Part shown: piece by piece, positions 1-27,600 of the stretch | Layout of the letters: each line of letters begins with the position of its first letter | How positions within the stretch are numbered: position 1 is the first letter of the stretch | Source: Mycteria americana | Lineage: Eukaryota; Chordata; Aves; Ciconiiformes; Ciconiidae | NCBI RefSeq assembly: GCF_035582795.1 | Contig: NC_134368.1 | Coordinates: 15,544,001-15,608,000 of the forward strand | Length of the DNA stretch: 64,000 bases | Direction of reading: 5' to 3' | Translations under genes and position numbers: made by a program | The notes under the pieces: model-generated | What the model was told of the DNA's origin: nothing | Seen by the model: only the letters and a program-made list of their open reading frames with translations | Database searches by the model: none

Positions 1-14109
<14,109 letters not shown>

Positions 14110-14279
14110 TCAGAAACTCGGGATGCAGCAGACCTTTCCCCAGCCCCCGGGGAACCCGAGCTATCTTACGGCAAAAAAGAAAAAAAAAAAAAAGAAATTA
14201 CGCGTTGGTCGCTGTGAGTCAGTTACATTTTGACGTTCTGGGAAGCAAGAACGATGGCCAGCGCTTTTATTGTCAAAGT

Positions 14280-14322
14280 AAATAAAATAAAATAAAATAA
14301 AATAAAATAAAATAAAATAAAA
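14280..14322. repeat. (TAAAA)n microsatellite
   Basis: About eight uninterrupted AAAAT/TAAAA units lie in NSG1 intron 1, just 3' of the CpG island on the NSG1 transcript. A run like this is likely to vary in length. Confidence 0.95.
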
Positions 14323-14630
14323 CCAAAAGCACCCCAAAATCCCCGACACGTTAGCCTGATCCGAGCGATGACTGCCCGTACGGCCCCGGTGCGGCATCGC
14401 CCCTCAGCCCGCGGGATCGGGAAGGCTCCGGTGCTGGCCCCCGCCCCGGCCCCACCGCCGCATCTCCCCGCCCGCCCAGCCCCGGCTCCCCTCCACACCG
14501 GGGCCGTGCCCGGAGGGCACCCCGCGCCCTCCTCCCGCCGCGCCCCGCCATGGCGCTCCCCGGCCTCCCCTCACAGGGGCAGGGGCAGGGGCAACGGCCC
14601 CCCCGGCCGCTGGGCTGGCGGGCGGCGCCG

Positions 14631-14726
14631 CCACCACTCACCGCCGCGGCTCCCGGCCCTTCAGCAAGGGACGGCGAGGTGTGAGGTAGCGGCCCCACCA
14701 CTCACCGCCGCGGCTCCCGGCCCTTC
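14631..14726. repeat. NSG1: Exact 32-bp direct repeat carrying two NSG1 exon-1 donor sites
   Basis: Bases 14631-14662 and 14695-14726 are identical over 32 bp, with partial similarity continuing to about 14678/14742. On the minus strand each copy has the consensus donor GGCG|GTGAGTGG, giving exon ends at 14642 and 14706. The repeat period is 64 bases. Confidence 0.85.
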
Positions 14727-14973
14727 CTCGGGGGGCGGCGAGGCGTCGTTCCGCCGCGGCCCGTGCAGCAATGGCGGAGCGGGGGGCGAGGCGGCGGCTC
14801 TCCCTTCGCGGGGTGGCTCTGGGCGGCCGCAGCGCTGGGCCGTGACGCAGCCGCCGCCTGGCTGAGGGCAGCTCTGGAGCAGCAGCACAAAGGGGCCCCG
14901 CGGGGATGAGGCGGGCGGCTCCCCCCAGCCGGCTACTGGCGCAGCGGCAGCAGGTGGAGGAGGAGGCGGTGGG

Positions 14974-15054
14974 GGGACGGGACGGGACGGGACGCGCCGC
15001 CCTCCGCGCCCCTCCCCTGGCGGAGTCGTACGGTACGGTACGGTACGGAACGGA
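14974..15054. repeat. GC-rich pentamer microsatellites (GGGAC)n and (CGGTA)n
   Basis: Two short pentamer arrays lie within the NSG1 CpG island: about four GGGAC units near 14974-14994 and about five CGGTA-like units near 15027-15054. Confidence 0.85.
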
Positions 15055-15618
15055 ATGGGGCGCGGCGGCTGCCCGTCCCCTGCGCTAACGGCTGCTGGGG
15101 CGGGCGGGGGCTAGGAGGGCCGCCGTCCTGCCCCCCACGGCGGCCCGTTATCCCTGAGGTGGGGGCAGCCTCGGTACCTCAGGCGGGGAAGCTGCGCTAA
15201 ATAAGGCAGCGGCGGCGGACAGGGGGGAGCCCGGCCTCACCTAGCCCGCCGGCAGGGCTGGGCGCCGGCTGCGTGAGGCGGGGAGAGCCGGGGGGGTTAT
15301 CACCGGTCGGTTAGCGTCGTCCTTAGCGCGTCTCCTTTTTTCCCTCCAGTCGTTCCTGCAGGGAAAGGACGAGCGTGCTTGTCAGGACGGTGAGACCGAG
15401 TTTCCTCTTTGCAAAGGGGGTGGGGGGGGAAGCGAATATTGGAACCGGCGCTCGCGTCACTTCAAGGTAAATGCGTATTGCAGAGCTTTGCAGCCCGAGT
15501 GAGAGAGGACATCTTACGATCTCGTGTGTCTTGGGGGGGGGGGAGGGAGTGATTCACATTCACTGTGCTGTCTGCTATAAGCCAAGGCAACCAGCACGCT
15601 CATTTTGTAGTCTTGCAG

Positions 15619-18600
15619 GTGCATTGCTTTCTACCGTGTGGAGGGAAAACCACTGTAGACGATGCAACAAGTGACTTGGATGGTAGGCAGCTCTCGAGCG
15701 AGAAAAGGCAGACGGGTGCTCAGCCTAGAGCCAGTTCTATGCTTCAAAACCAACCAACCTCTTTTCACGGATGATAGCATGAGCAGCCCCTCTTTTCCCT
15801 TCTGTGCTTTGAGCGAGTGCAAATTATAGGGAAAATATTGTAAAGTATTAAAAACTAGATTGTAGAACTTGAAAGCGACTGCAATTCTTAGTTCTCAGAG
15901 CATCACTGTGTTAGTTCATTCTACCATTCGGACAAGATTCTTCTTGGTACCACAAGGGGCAGGGACTAAAGGTTTGCTTGTGCTTGGGATTCAGCTGTCA
16001 GTCCCCAGAAGTATTTAACAGTGCTGATGCAAGTGTGAACTGCAGATAAAAGTCAAACCACGCTGATCACAACTTCTCTTATTCTAGGAACCTGGTATGT
16101 TACAGACATGGCTTTCCTGCTTTGCACTTAAAAGCAGCAGACACAGGTCATCGGTGGCTGAATTTGGGCCAATTCTAACATAGGCAAGGTTGTAATGTGT
16201 GTAGATAGAGGATACCAGAGCTATTTCAGCAGTGATTCCTTCTACCTACAAGTCAGAATTTCATGTCTTTTAATGGGAATTTAGGCTTTTCTAAAAATAG
16301 CATGGCAAAACTAAGGGCTTGGGATTTTTTTCCCCAAATGTCAAAAACCCCTCTTATTTTTGTGAGTATTGTTTTTAATCTAAGAATTTTATTTTGTCTG
16401 AAAATCACATTAGCCATCTACATCCTTTTTTGGCTCTCATGCAAGCTCTTCAATGGGTGTTAAGAGTGCAAATGAAACCTGAGTTCAATTACAGTCACTG
16501 GAGAGAGTCCTGTTGACTTCACTGGAGTCATGGTTTCGCTCACTTCGCATCGGAGAATCTCAGCAGATCTGGTGCAGAGTTAATGAAAAAAAATGTACTC
16601 AAGACTGTTTAACATCCTATTGCTATAAAAATAAATCTCAATCTCACAGTTTAAAATTATAATATGATTTTTTTTTTTGTTGGTCTCTTAAAGAAAGATA
16701 CTCTGGTTCCTGTCATCTCCTTTCCTTTTTTCTCTTTGGCAAATAATTGATTTTTTTTTTTCTCCTTTCTTTCTCAGAGGGCATAGAACAATGGATTTTC
16801 CTTCACTGGCTTTGGTTTTTTTGTCATAAACATCATTGATAATGCTAGTGTCGTCAGCACAGTTCTGGGAAGTACAACTTAAGTAGTTAAACTGCTGGCT
16901 GGGTAACTACCTTTGCAGCAGCCAAATAAACATACTGGAAGATGAGAATGATCAGTGGGCTAATATTTATTTTTAAAACATTCTCAACGGAATAGCTTAC
17001 TTCAAATGTAGAACAGAATACTCCCAAACCAACACAAAATATTTTCAAGGTAGAAATTGCTTGTTGTGCCTCTCAATTACTGAGCAAGTAGTTCTGATTT
17101 TGTTGTTGTTGTTGAAGATCATACCAAATAGAGGAGGACTCTCAAATAGTGAATTTACCTCTGAGCGTTATAAGGGCAGCAGCATTTATATACCTCTCGA
17201 TGCCTTATTTTTGCAGCCTTACATGTTCAGAGCATCTTGACCCCTGTGTCTGGCAGATATGGCTGGCATACAGTCATTAGCTCTCAGTACATACTGACTT
17301 CATATGTGGTTTGTTCCAGTTGTCCAATCGAAAATGCAGTCCATCTCTCTTTTTCCGAGGTCAATGGTCTGTAATGCAGGAGGCCCAGATTCCCTTCCTG
17401 GCTGTGGCATAAAGCAAGTCATGTCTCTGACTATGGATCATCTTGTCTATCTCATTTATTTCTCCCATCAGTGTTCTGTCCTGAGAAAATAAAGTGTAAA
17501 ATAAGCTTGTCTTACTTGAGTATCATTTCATAAATCATACTTGAATGTGTTAAGTAGAAAAAATACATTACTCATTTTATATAGAAAATTGCACCTGTAA
17601 GTGGAAATGAAGGGGTTTCTCAAAAAATGAAAAGCACTTTAATTATTTAATTTTGGCAATACCCTTGTCTTACAAGCAAGTGTTCTAGAACAGAAGAATA
17701 ACCCACGGATGGAGGAGTGTAATCCATTCATTTGTGTGTGAAGCCAAAGTCATTCAGAATCCAAATGACATCAAAAGTCCAAGTAATGATCAGAAGTATA
17801 TTTAACAGTATACTATAGGGAGCCAAAATAACACAGCAAATGGTTTAACAAATTGACTGACTAGGTCCTTTCGTCTCCAGCTTATGTGATGTTATATTTG
17901 AGCCCTTCTGTTGGCTGAAGATGGTCAAAAGCAATAGGCAATTGTATTAAGTGTGTGCCTGAGAAAGTATCAGATTAAGATGAATGGATGTAAATTCCCC
18001 AGTTGACTGGTGAGGCATTTTTTTCAGTTACTCAAGCACATTCACAAGGTACTCTGTTTTAGTGTCCCTTGTAGAGAAAAGGAGAATTTTGGATAGCCTG
18101 TCTACGGTGTAAGTTATTCTTCTCTTCAGCTCTGTGCATTTCTTTAATGGTAATTTGCCTTCTATGAATTTAGCTAACTAGGCATAGTCTTACCCAGTTC
18201 TCTAGTTTTACAGAAAAATCCTTACATAGCATTTTTGTTAAGCAACTAGATACTGCACTGTTGCCGTTTAGTACAACTACAAATACTTGCCTTACCGTTT
18301 TTCATTTTAAGTGCATTTCACCCCATACACTATGATGTAACAGAAAAAAAGATACGTGTTTGTGTGTGTGCATGTGCATATACATACACACACAAATATC
18401 TATGACTAAGTGTCTTTATTTGCCAGGTATGTGAAATGAGCAGCTAAGAGGATTTAATTTCTGGTATCAAATAACCAACTATAGTTTGCTGCTGATGGTT
18501 TTAGAAGAAAGAATGAGGTAACTTACTAAGAAAACTGGCATGCTTCCTAGTCAGAAGCTGCTGCCTTAAGGATGCAAAAGGTATATATTAATGTAAAGAA

Positions 18601-21600
18601 TATTTGAAAAGAAATGTGTCTTCAAAACTAGCACACCTCTTTGCTCCAGCACTCCTGCTGTAGGTTATCTTCCTATGGTTATTCAGGGGGTTGTAAATTT
18701 TGGGAAAGGGCTGTCCTCTTCTGTACCTTCTACAGAGTAACTTGGCAAGTTCCAGGTGCTTAACAAATAATGCACATCCTTGCTGAGGCACTTGAGTGTC
18801 ATGGCCAGCAATCTTTATCTAATGTTAGTGATCTCTAAGGAAACACGATAGCTCCTCATGGGTTTTGACTGGTATGTAGGCAACAGAAAAAGCAGCCAAT
18901 GCACAGAATTGATGACCTAGCGGCTAGTCTCATTAAGTCAGATTGTACCCTGATTTACTTACTCTGAAACCTTAATGGTCTCAGTGGGGTTAGAATTCAC
19001 TGTGTGTACCATCAGCCTAACTATGAAAGCAGAAAATTTGCACTACCGTCAAGCAGATGTAGTTCTTCCTAATGAACTAACTAATGGAGAAAAAAAATAG
19101 GAAGCAATGCCAAGCTTGTGTCTCTTGGCACTTGGTCCAGGAAATGATACAGAAGTCTTCCTTAAATAGCAGTAGGTCTATGTCTCACAAAAGCTGGAGA
19201 AAGACCAATTGCATGGGACAGCCTGCGTTTTGACCCAAACCAAGACCACAGGCCAAGTCCTCATTTTGTAGCAGAAGTATGAAGAATAAAGTCACACACT
19301 CTCTACATATGGAAATGAAGGAAATACTGTAAATGGGTAAGTGCCATAGGACTGGCCTTCTGATTCATCACAGGCAAAAGCTCTAGAAACTACAGGGTTT
19401 TTCCCTGCAAAATACTTTTTCTAAAAATGAGGACAAAAATTGTGACCATTAACCTATTATTTGTGATTTGATGATGCTTTATTCAGGTTGCCCACATGTC
19501 TTTTTCTTTGTGGATTGTAGTTTATTGACACGATCAACTGAAATGGCTTTTCTGGAGCCATTACAATTTGTTGTGTTAGTGCAGCTGAAAACACTTCAAC
19601 ATACCATGATGTGTCACGCTCTGTCAAGTTAACAGTTGATGTTTCCAAATCAGGATTAGGAACAGTGCTGATGCAGTGCAATGCAGCAATTGCTTGTGCA
19701 ACATAAGCATTCATGAAAAGGGACAAACTCTGCTGAAGTAAAGAAGCACTACCTATTGTTGTTTTTCAGGTGTCCCAGCAGTTTATTTACACTAAAGCAT
19801 CAAGTGGTCCATCCCTTCAGTATCTGAGGTTACTTACAAATACCAAAGAAAGAAGAGCATTCTCATATAAATGCTCACAAACCACTAGTCCGTTTTAACA
19901 AGCCAATAATCTTCAGAAATTTCTTCAGAAATTAAACTCTTAGTTAGCAACAGGGAAACACAGATTAAGTGATGTACCAAAGGAGATGCAAGAAATGCAT
20001 GGCAAAGTCAGACAAGTAGAGCCAGCTGCATGGCTACTAGCACATGATATAACCAAGAGTTCACCTCACCAGATAGTGCTAAGGTTTATCTCTGCCCAGT
20101 AAATCCACACTGGGACAGCAATGAAGCTAAGACTGAGCTTCCTTTTTAGGATTTTATTCTCTGATGTGTATATGTGATAGACTTATGTGTGAACAACTCT
20201 AGACTTGTTACATTCGTGCTGATATGGATAATGGATAAATGGATAGTGAACCTGTGCATGAACAAAAGTGATACCTTGTTGATGACAGAAAACAGCAATA
20301 TGAAAAAATTGTGATTTTCAGTTACTGCCAGTTACTGTCAGATCTGTAGAACTGCCAAATGGAAATAAAGGTATTGATATTGAAGAATGCATATCTGTTA
20401 TTTCCAAAATCACTGAAAAGGAGGAAAATTGAGAAATGGTCACTGGAAAGCTGTGAAATTCTTTAAAACATCAAACACTTCTTCAAGCCTGGCTTCCTAA
20501 TGTTAATCACCCTGAATTCATATGTAGACATCTAAGTAAGATTTTTCAGAAGGAAAATAGTCCATACATTGGAATAACACACAGAGGAAGTTCTAAGCAC
20601 TCATTCTCAAGAGCAGCATTTCTCAAATGGTGAAGCAAACATCAGTGATATACCCACAAAAAATACAGCGCAGTAAAAGCCAGAAGGATTTCTCTGAGAG
20701 TCAGTACCCTGAGCTTGCAGATGCAGCAGGAGGGAGAAATTGTGCTGCAAGGCAGATTATGTACTGTACCTCCTCACATGGTCTGTAGACCTGCAGATTC
20801 ATCTCTTAGTGAAGAGAAAGTAGCAAAATACAGCAGGGGAGATGAGTACTCTGGGTCTGGGGGAGAAAGGGATAGGCAGTACTGACGGATGAGTTGTTCT
20901 CCGGGCCTCTTGCTATTCCCAGCTATCAGACCCACCACTTTGCTAAGTTGAGGCGGAAAGGTGACAGTCCTGACGATGAGGAGGCAGAGCTCTGGCAGAG
21001 GGATTTGGGGAGACAGCAGTGATGGGATACACTTAAATGCAAGGAAGCACTGCTTTAGGGGTAAAGTGAGGTTGATCTTTTACTGATCTCTTTCCAGGTT
21101 AACCCTGCTTATGATTTAAACAGTCATTTAAAGGGCTAAAGTGATATGATTTAGGAAAGCACAATAATGTTTTGGCTATTATACAAATGGATTTTGAACA
21201 GCATCTAAGTAACACAAGGTCATGCAGATATCCAAACGATCCTCTATTAATTTAGAGTATTACATGAATTTAAAGGATAAGATCAATTTCAACAGAAGAT
21301 TGACTTAACCACTGAACTATTTATTTAAAACAAAAAGTGCATAAACAAACCTTTCACCAGGAATGCTAGGATGCGATCCTAGACTTCTCTTTGGCCTTGA
21401 ACCACTTCAAATTAATTGGTTTGGAGCCAAAGGAGGTACATAATATAACATCACACTTTATATTTAGGAAAACTCATTAGAAATGAAAAAGTTATGTAAC
21501 TCCTCAGAGAAAGCAAAAGAAATATAGGACAAATTATACTCAAACACTGCAGTTAAATTATTTTAACAGCAGGATAGCTTTAAAAAAACTGTTAGGACAA

Positions 21601-24600
21601 AATCCTACATAGCGTGGGGAAAAAAAGCTTTTACATCTTACTGTAATTAGAAACTCATCAGGTTAATGGGGCAATTTTTCAAAAGCTGCCATTTAAGTTT
21701 TTGCACATGGCATTGATCTTGCTGTATTTCAGTTTGCAAATAGAACTTGTCCAGAGGAAAAAGCAATCAGGCATTTTCTAATGTACATGTAAATTCAAAG
21801 CTCTGTATCTTTGTGTCTGTGCTTTTTCATTCAATTTGTACTTGTGATAGAATTTTAGAAGATTTCACTTTCACTTCAATATCCACTGACTGAAATTGCC
21901 AAAAGCACCAAGTGATTTGGGGGTATCTCAGTCTTTAGCAGGGAAACTGAAAGGCTTCAAGAAAGCAAAGGGAAGGGAGCCAGCTAGTCAAGATCCACTC
22001 TTAATTTGAGCACTTAAAATCTGAAGCATAGGAAATTAATCATCACTTTTGATAATTTAGGTCAGCACTTTAAAAAGTTGTTCGATATTTAGATATATGA
22101 TGAGAAGAGATGCTGAAATGAAAGGAAAGGGATGCAGCATAATGCGAAAAGTTTTCCAAAATAGCCAAATGAGAGAGGAGCCTAAATCTGTAGGGATTTC
22201 GGTTATTGACTATGGCAGTTTTCATATGTGTTTTTCTATGGCTCCTAAATACGTTTCTTATTTACAAAGATATCTAAATGTCGAAAGACAAAGAGAGGGG
22301 GATGCACAAAACATCTGCTCACTCCAGATAACTAACAAGTGAAAAATAGAGGGAGTCTGCAAAGCAAGTCATGAATGAGCCAGCTACCTTTACTGAAAGG
22401 ATGGATTATTCTTTTTAGGAAGTAATGGATTATTAGAATTAGGTGCCTAGACTGCAGCGGCTCTCCACTGTAAGTAATTTTTTTTTTATAAATCTTTAAG
22501 TATGGTACACTGAAAAACAATGGAATGGAATGGAATATTTCAGAGGGAAGGGACCTACAACGATCATCTAGTCCTACTGCCTGACCCCTTCAAGGCTGAG
22601 CAAAAGCTAAAGCATGTTCTTAAGGGCATTGTCCAAATGCCTCTTAAACACTGACAGGCCTGGCGCATCGACCACCTCTCTAGGAAGCCTGTTCCAGTGT
22701 TTGACCACCCTCTCGGTAAAGAAATGCTTCCTAAAGTCCGGTCTAAACCTCCCCTGGCGCAGCTTTGAACCATTCCCATGCGAAATAGAGTAACTCAATG
22801 AATGAAGTAAAACTGTGTAACTGATTCACTAGTATCAGAAGGGTACTCTTGACTTAAAAATGTATTGCTATTAACGTATAATATTATTAGTTTTATATTC
22901 TGGATGGAAAGGGCTTTACACATGCAAGTCTCGCCTGTTATTAAGAACCATAAAAGCAAAACCTCGTTCACAGCTTATGTGCACTGTGTATCACACTCCT
23001 TTGTAAGATTAGAGCTTTATCATAGCTTTAAAACAGCAGAGTTTTTGCTATCCTGGTAACCCATTTTGCATTCCTTTAAACTGACAATCCATGCAAGAGA
23101 AGATACTTTGAAAAACAATGACAAAAAGATGTAGTAAGCAACATCAGTAGTAACTTCAAAGAAATAGTATTAACCCTGCAGGATCGGGTTGCCACAGGAA
23201 TAATTCCCTCTCTGCTAGCTGAAAAAATGAAAACCAAGACCAGCTACATCCAGACAGCACAGATGTTGACTAGCACAGGATTACTGGTACTTCACAGCAA
23301 GAGATCTAAGAACTTAAAAAAAACTATTTGTATTCTGTAAAATATGCGGCATTGTCCCCACTATATTTGAATGTTACTTCAGGAAACTGCAGCTGAAGGC
23401 ATTAAGCACCCTAGATGCTATGAAATCTAAACCCAGGACTTAGGAATTTTAAATCAATCAATTCTCTAAACATGGTGCACATTTGAAGAAGAATTAGTCA
23501 AAATGAAAACGCAGTGAAAAATAGAAAATAAAAATGACAAGCAAGGAACAATTCCAGAAAGATAGAGTTCCCACTGAGCGTTAAAGTACAGCTGCTGAGG
23601 AAATCTACCAGACACATTCAGGACTCTCCATAAATCGGGTTCTTGAATCAGTGTCTTCAATCAGAACTGGCAGTAAACACATCCAGTTGCCTTGTGGGAA
23701 CAGAGGGGAGCGAGAGCTCCTTGAATTCTCAGCTAAGGGCAGGCTGTGGAGAGCAAATGTTAGATTCCTTTGCCTGAGGAGAATATGGGCAACTGTACCA
23801 AGCAGCTTCCAAAAATACTTTACATCTTCAAAGCACTGGACAAAGATGAACTAACAATTCCCTGCTCCATTTCCCATTATAGACAAAGCTGAATTCCAAA
23901 AGAAAAGCAAATCAGGCCTGAGGCTTGAGAGAAAAGAACAATTTTTCAACAGTGTTAAAAACAGCTGGTTGGCCAAGCTAATTCACAGTAGTAGTTTAGT
24001 GACAATCTCCAGGTTATAATCCCTACAAAGAAGTCCAAAGTGGGGTATTTTAATACCTTCCCAACTGCCTAACTGCATTTTGCTCAGCTGAACTCGATCC
24101 AACTGGCTCTGAACCAAAAAAAGAATTTGCAGATAGACATAAGATCGTAAAGCAACAGCTCACCGGACACAGAGAGGAGCAGATGGATATTTTTGTCGTT
24201 TCCCAGTAGTCTGTTCTTGTTTTCATCTATCTCCAATTATCGTACATAGATGTCGACTACTAGGAAGTCAAGAAGGAGCGCTGCATAAGGAAATATCCGG
24301 CAAAGACAAGGAAGTACCTATCACTTCTACTACAGGAGGATATCAGCCATTCAAGAGCTGTCCTATCTGTTCTGCCAATCTAGTCCTACTGTGCAGCTGT
24401 GGATATTGTAGAACATTCTAGAACCAGCAGCAGCAGGGACTGGTTGCGTTCTCCCCACTGCAGGGGAATAACTTTTAATCCGTATACACATTTTTTCTTA
24501 AACTAGATCATACTGAGTTTCAGTAAGTCTAAGTCTCTAACACTTGCTTTTGGGGAAAAGTTGTGATTTTAATTTGTAGAGGCTTTTAATTACTTTCTTA

Positions 24601-27600
24601 CTCAAGACATTTTTCTAAAGGATTAGCATATTAACTCATGGAATTTCGGAGAAAGTTTAAGCCTGTTTAAAATGCAATTTTTGCTCAGGCTACAACTATG
24701 TCAGTTTGGGACATGATTTTTTTTTTAAAAAAACAATATCATCACACCCACAGAACACCACAGTGCAACAGTAGTTCCATTTGTATATAGACATCTCATT
24801 CTCATCAAGCTTACTCTTCCTCTCATTTGGGAAAAATTACACTTATGTCAAGCATAAATAATGATATTGACTACAAATGAATAGCAAATATGGTTCACAT
24901 GTTCCTTCAGTAGTCTAACCAACCCAACACACATTGTATACACAAACTGTAAAGAACACCAATGTCCAGCTCTGCTGGAAACTGAAAGTCAACTTTTAAA
25001 GACATTTTTACATATGTCTATGGGTACCTGTATATAGGTAGGTACAGAAGTGTGTCTTTTTGAGACACCTAAGTGCTTTTACAAATCTAACAAACAGCCT
25101 GAATATCCTTAACATCCTTGTCCAATGTACATAACATTTAGATTACTTAAAGAAAATCCAGTTACCAAGACACTACTAGTACCAAAATATAAAAAATATT
25201 TGAAAAGTAATTGTTTTCTACAAAATAATTGATTCAAGTTGTTTTAGAATGTTTTTGGGGAACAGTATTTTAATAGATCTCTATTACAAGGCTGCCTATT
25301 AGTAAAATAATTGACAGTTCTGGTAGAGCTGAGTACTTAAAATATGATAAACAAGCATAGTACTTGCGGTTATCAGCTGCTGTGCACTCAGGAAACACAA
25401 AGCAATATGCTTTCAAAGAGTAACTAACATGTAAATAAACACATTTAGTTAAGATTCACTTGGAAAAATACTACTGAACAGAGTTGAAAATGCTATAGCA
25501 GTAAAATCCCTGTTGAAGCAAGAGGGAGGTGCACATCCTGTTTCAGTTCAGGCAATCTGCTGGTTTTCTGGCAGTGGCACAGGTAGTAACAACATGGCAA
25601 TACCAGTTATAGTGATAACAGCCCTTACCACAAATGGTAAAGCAATGAAACGTAGTTGGGTTGTAAAGCTAAAGTACTGACAAAGTCATACTATTTGACT
25701 GAGAACACTTTATAGATACCTTTATTGCTGCCAGACCTGTAAGTAGGTTTAAAACCAATGGTAGTGTTTGATCTGCATCTATTACTAACTTGTACAGCCA
25801 AAATCACAAAGCCAAACATTGCAACTCCATATCAAGACATCCTTGGAATGACATGTAAGGACCAAAATCCATATTTTTCACTTTACTTTTAGAGTTTAGT
25901 TTTTGTACATTTTTCTGAGAGAATATTTGCTTACTCTTAAAGGAACCACTTTCAGATTATTTTTTCTTGATTTTTGACCTATTCTCCTCTCATTCTGGGG
26001 AGCGTACAGCTAAGTAATTTCAATCTTGCAATTTCCAAGCACTCATACTTTAATTATTCTTAACACAGACAACTTCTCACTGTTTATGCTTTGACTGGTT
26101 TCTCTGATCCCTGCCCTTTCAGTTTGAATACATGCAGCTGTGCAATACTTTCAGATCCTTGCCAGAAGTAGAAGCCAAGACATTTGTTCTGCAGGGAGAA
26201 TTAGCAGGGAATGACTTCCTAAGTTAGTAGGTGAGTTGGCAGGTGGGCATCATACCATCGAAGAATGGCAAAAGGTGGTTACCAGTAAGTTCAAAATAGT
26301 GTTAGAACTACTTGGTGCGCTGAGCATCCTTTCAGGTTAAGTGAAAGAAGTAATTAAGGGTTTCTTTAGAAAACAGTATCAGGAAGCGGTAAGAGGTCCC
26401 CAGAGGCCACAGAGCTGTGCCGTGGGGTCAGAGCATTTCCCAAGGGACCACTGCATCAGTGCTAGGGAGCTGGCTTACTTCGTGTAACAACCTGCAGCAA
26501 GAGGAACAGTATTGTAAAGTATTAAGGCATAAGGTAGGAGCCCACGTTCACAAAACACACGGTGATAAAGCACAGTATAAAACTAATAGTATTTCTGTCG
26601 CGCATCACAATATCCACAGGACTGAAGCACAGATGTACTCCGGCTGTTGTTGGCAATGCTGTCTCCGGCTCTGCTGGGAAGGTATGCCTAGGGTAAGGAA
26701 TTCTTTCCTTACAGTGTGTTACAGACGGAGCTAGCAAACCAGGTCAGGCATCGCGGCGCCCTGCCGTGCAGGAAGGAGGGTGCTCGCTACCGACGGAGGC
26801 ACGGCCCGAGCAGCGGGGACGCGCAGTGAGAAGGTTCTCCGGGCCGAGCCCCCGCCTCCGCCGGGGCCGCCGCCGCCGCCCAGCCGTTCCGGCCCCGGGC
26901 CCGTCCCGTGGTAACCCGGGCTCTCACCGCCACCCGGTGGACAAACGGCTTTACACCGCAGCGGCTCGGCGTCCGACCTGCGCGGGACCCTGCAACAGGG
27001 AGACGTTTGGCCAGTGGGTTCGTAGGAGAAAATAAATTGCTTAGCCTAAATTCACGGAGGAATAAGGGGGAGATGAAGGAACCTATTGCTTGATACAAAC
27101 CGCACATTCAAAAATCATGTGGGTGTATCCTCAAGCATCGTGAACGTGACATACAAATAACGGCGACAAATATTTTTAAATGCCTTTTGCCTTCTGATTT
27201 CCAGGCACTTACAATATGTCAGGCTTTTCTTGCAATACCAAGGGCTAACCCCTTTTGATGGTAGGTTTTACCTGATCGCATTTTCAGAGGGAAGAACTGA
27301 GAACAGCAAATAGCACAAGTCTTATACTTAAGCTGCTGAATAGTGGTGATACTAACGGTGTTTGACAAAGCTTCCTTGTTTAAAACAAAACTTTCAGAAG
27401 TGATAACTCTTTGACCATTCCACTACAGCCAAGTTACTAACAAAGACAAATGATATATGCAGGACAGTCAGAGCGCTCAAAATGCTCATCCATACCGCAG
27501 TCCACAAATGACAGCACTCCTTACCAGAAATACATTACACGGTATCATTTTATGTCCTAGACTTTGATTATTATTTAGTATTTTGTCACACTAGGGTTCT

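Larger units (their letters stand above)
14350..15320. promoter_or_regulatory. NSG1: CpG island and NSG1 promoter / first exon region
   Basis: There is an abrupt switch from AT-rich intron to a CpG-dense block of roughly 1 kb. It lies directly upstream of NSG1 exon 2 on the minus strand, so it should hold the NSG1 start site and non-coding exon 1. Strong minus-strand donors (GCGGCG|GTGAGTGG) occur at 14642 and 14706. The block also contains GGGAC and CGGTA pentamer runs. On the plus strand a frame opens at ATG 14906, and a splice-acceptor-like site follows at about 15349, so transcription may be divergent. I cannot fix a transcription start from sequence alone. Confidence 0.8.
15683..26739. 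other. NSG1-ZBTB49 interval, left part; mostly featureless AT-rich DNA
   Basis: No recognised gene lies here. It holds a CR1 3' end (22518-22790), a TG/CA-rich run near 18356-18396, and short exon-like segments listed separately (18075-18108 plus strand; 19457-19732 and 24057-24108 minus strand). The remainder is AT-rich sequence with scattered T runs. Confidence 0.7.

Noticed and set aside
14351-14890. Several overlapping 60-165 codon frames on both strands, rich in Pro, Ala, Arg and Gly
   Set aside because: GC-rich CpG-island sequence is poor in stop codons; the frames show no domains and overlap the NSG1 promoter and exon 1.
22564-22798. 71- and 63-codon minus-strand frames
   Set aside because: They are the remnant of the CR1 reverse transcriptase end, not a host gene.
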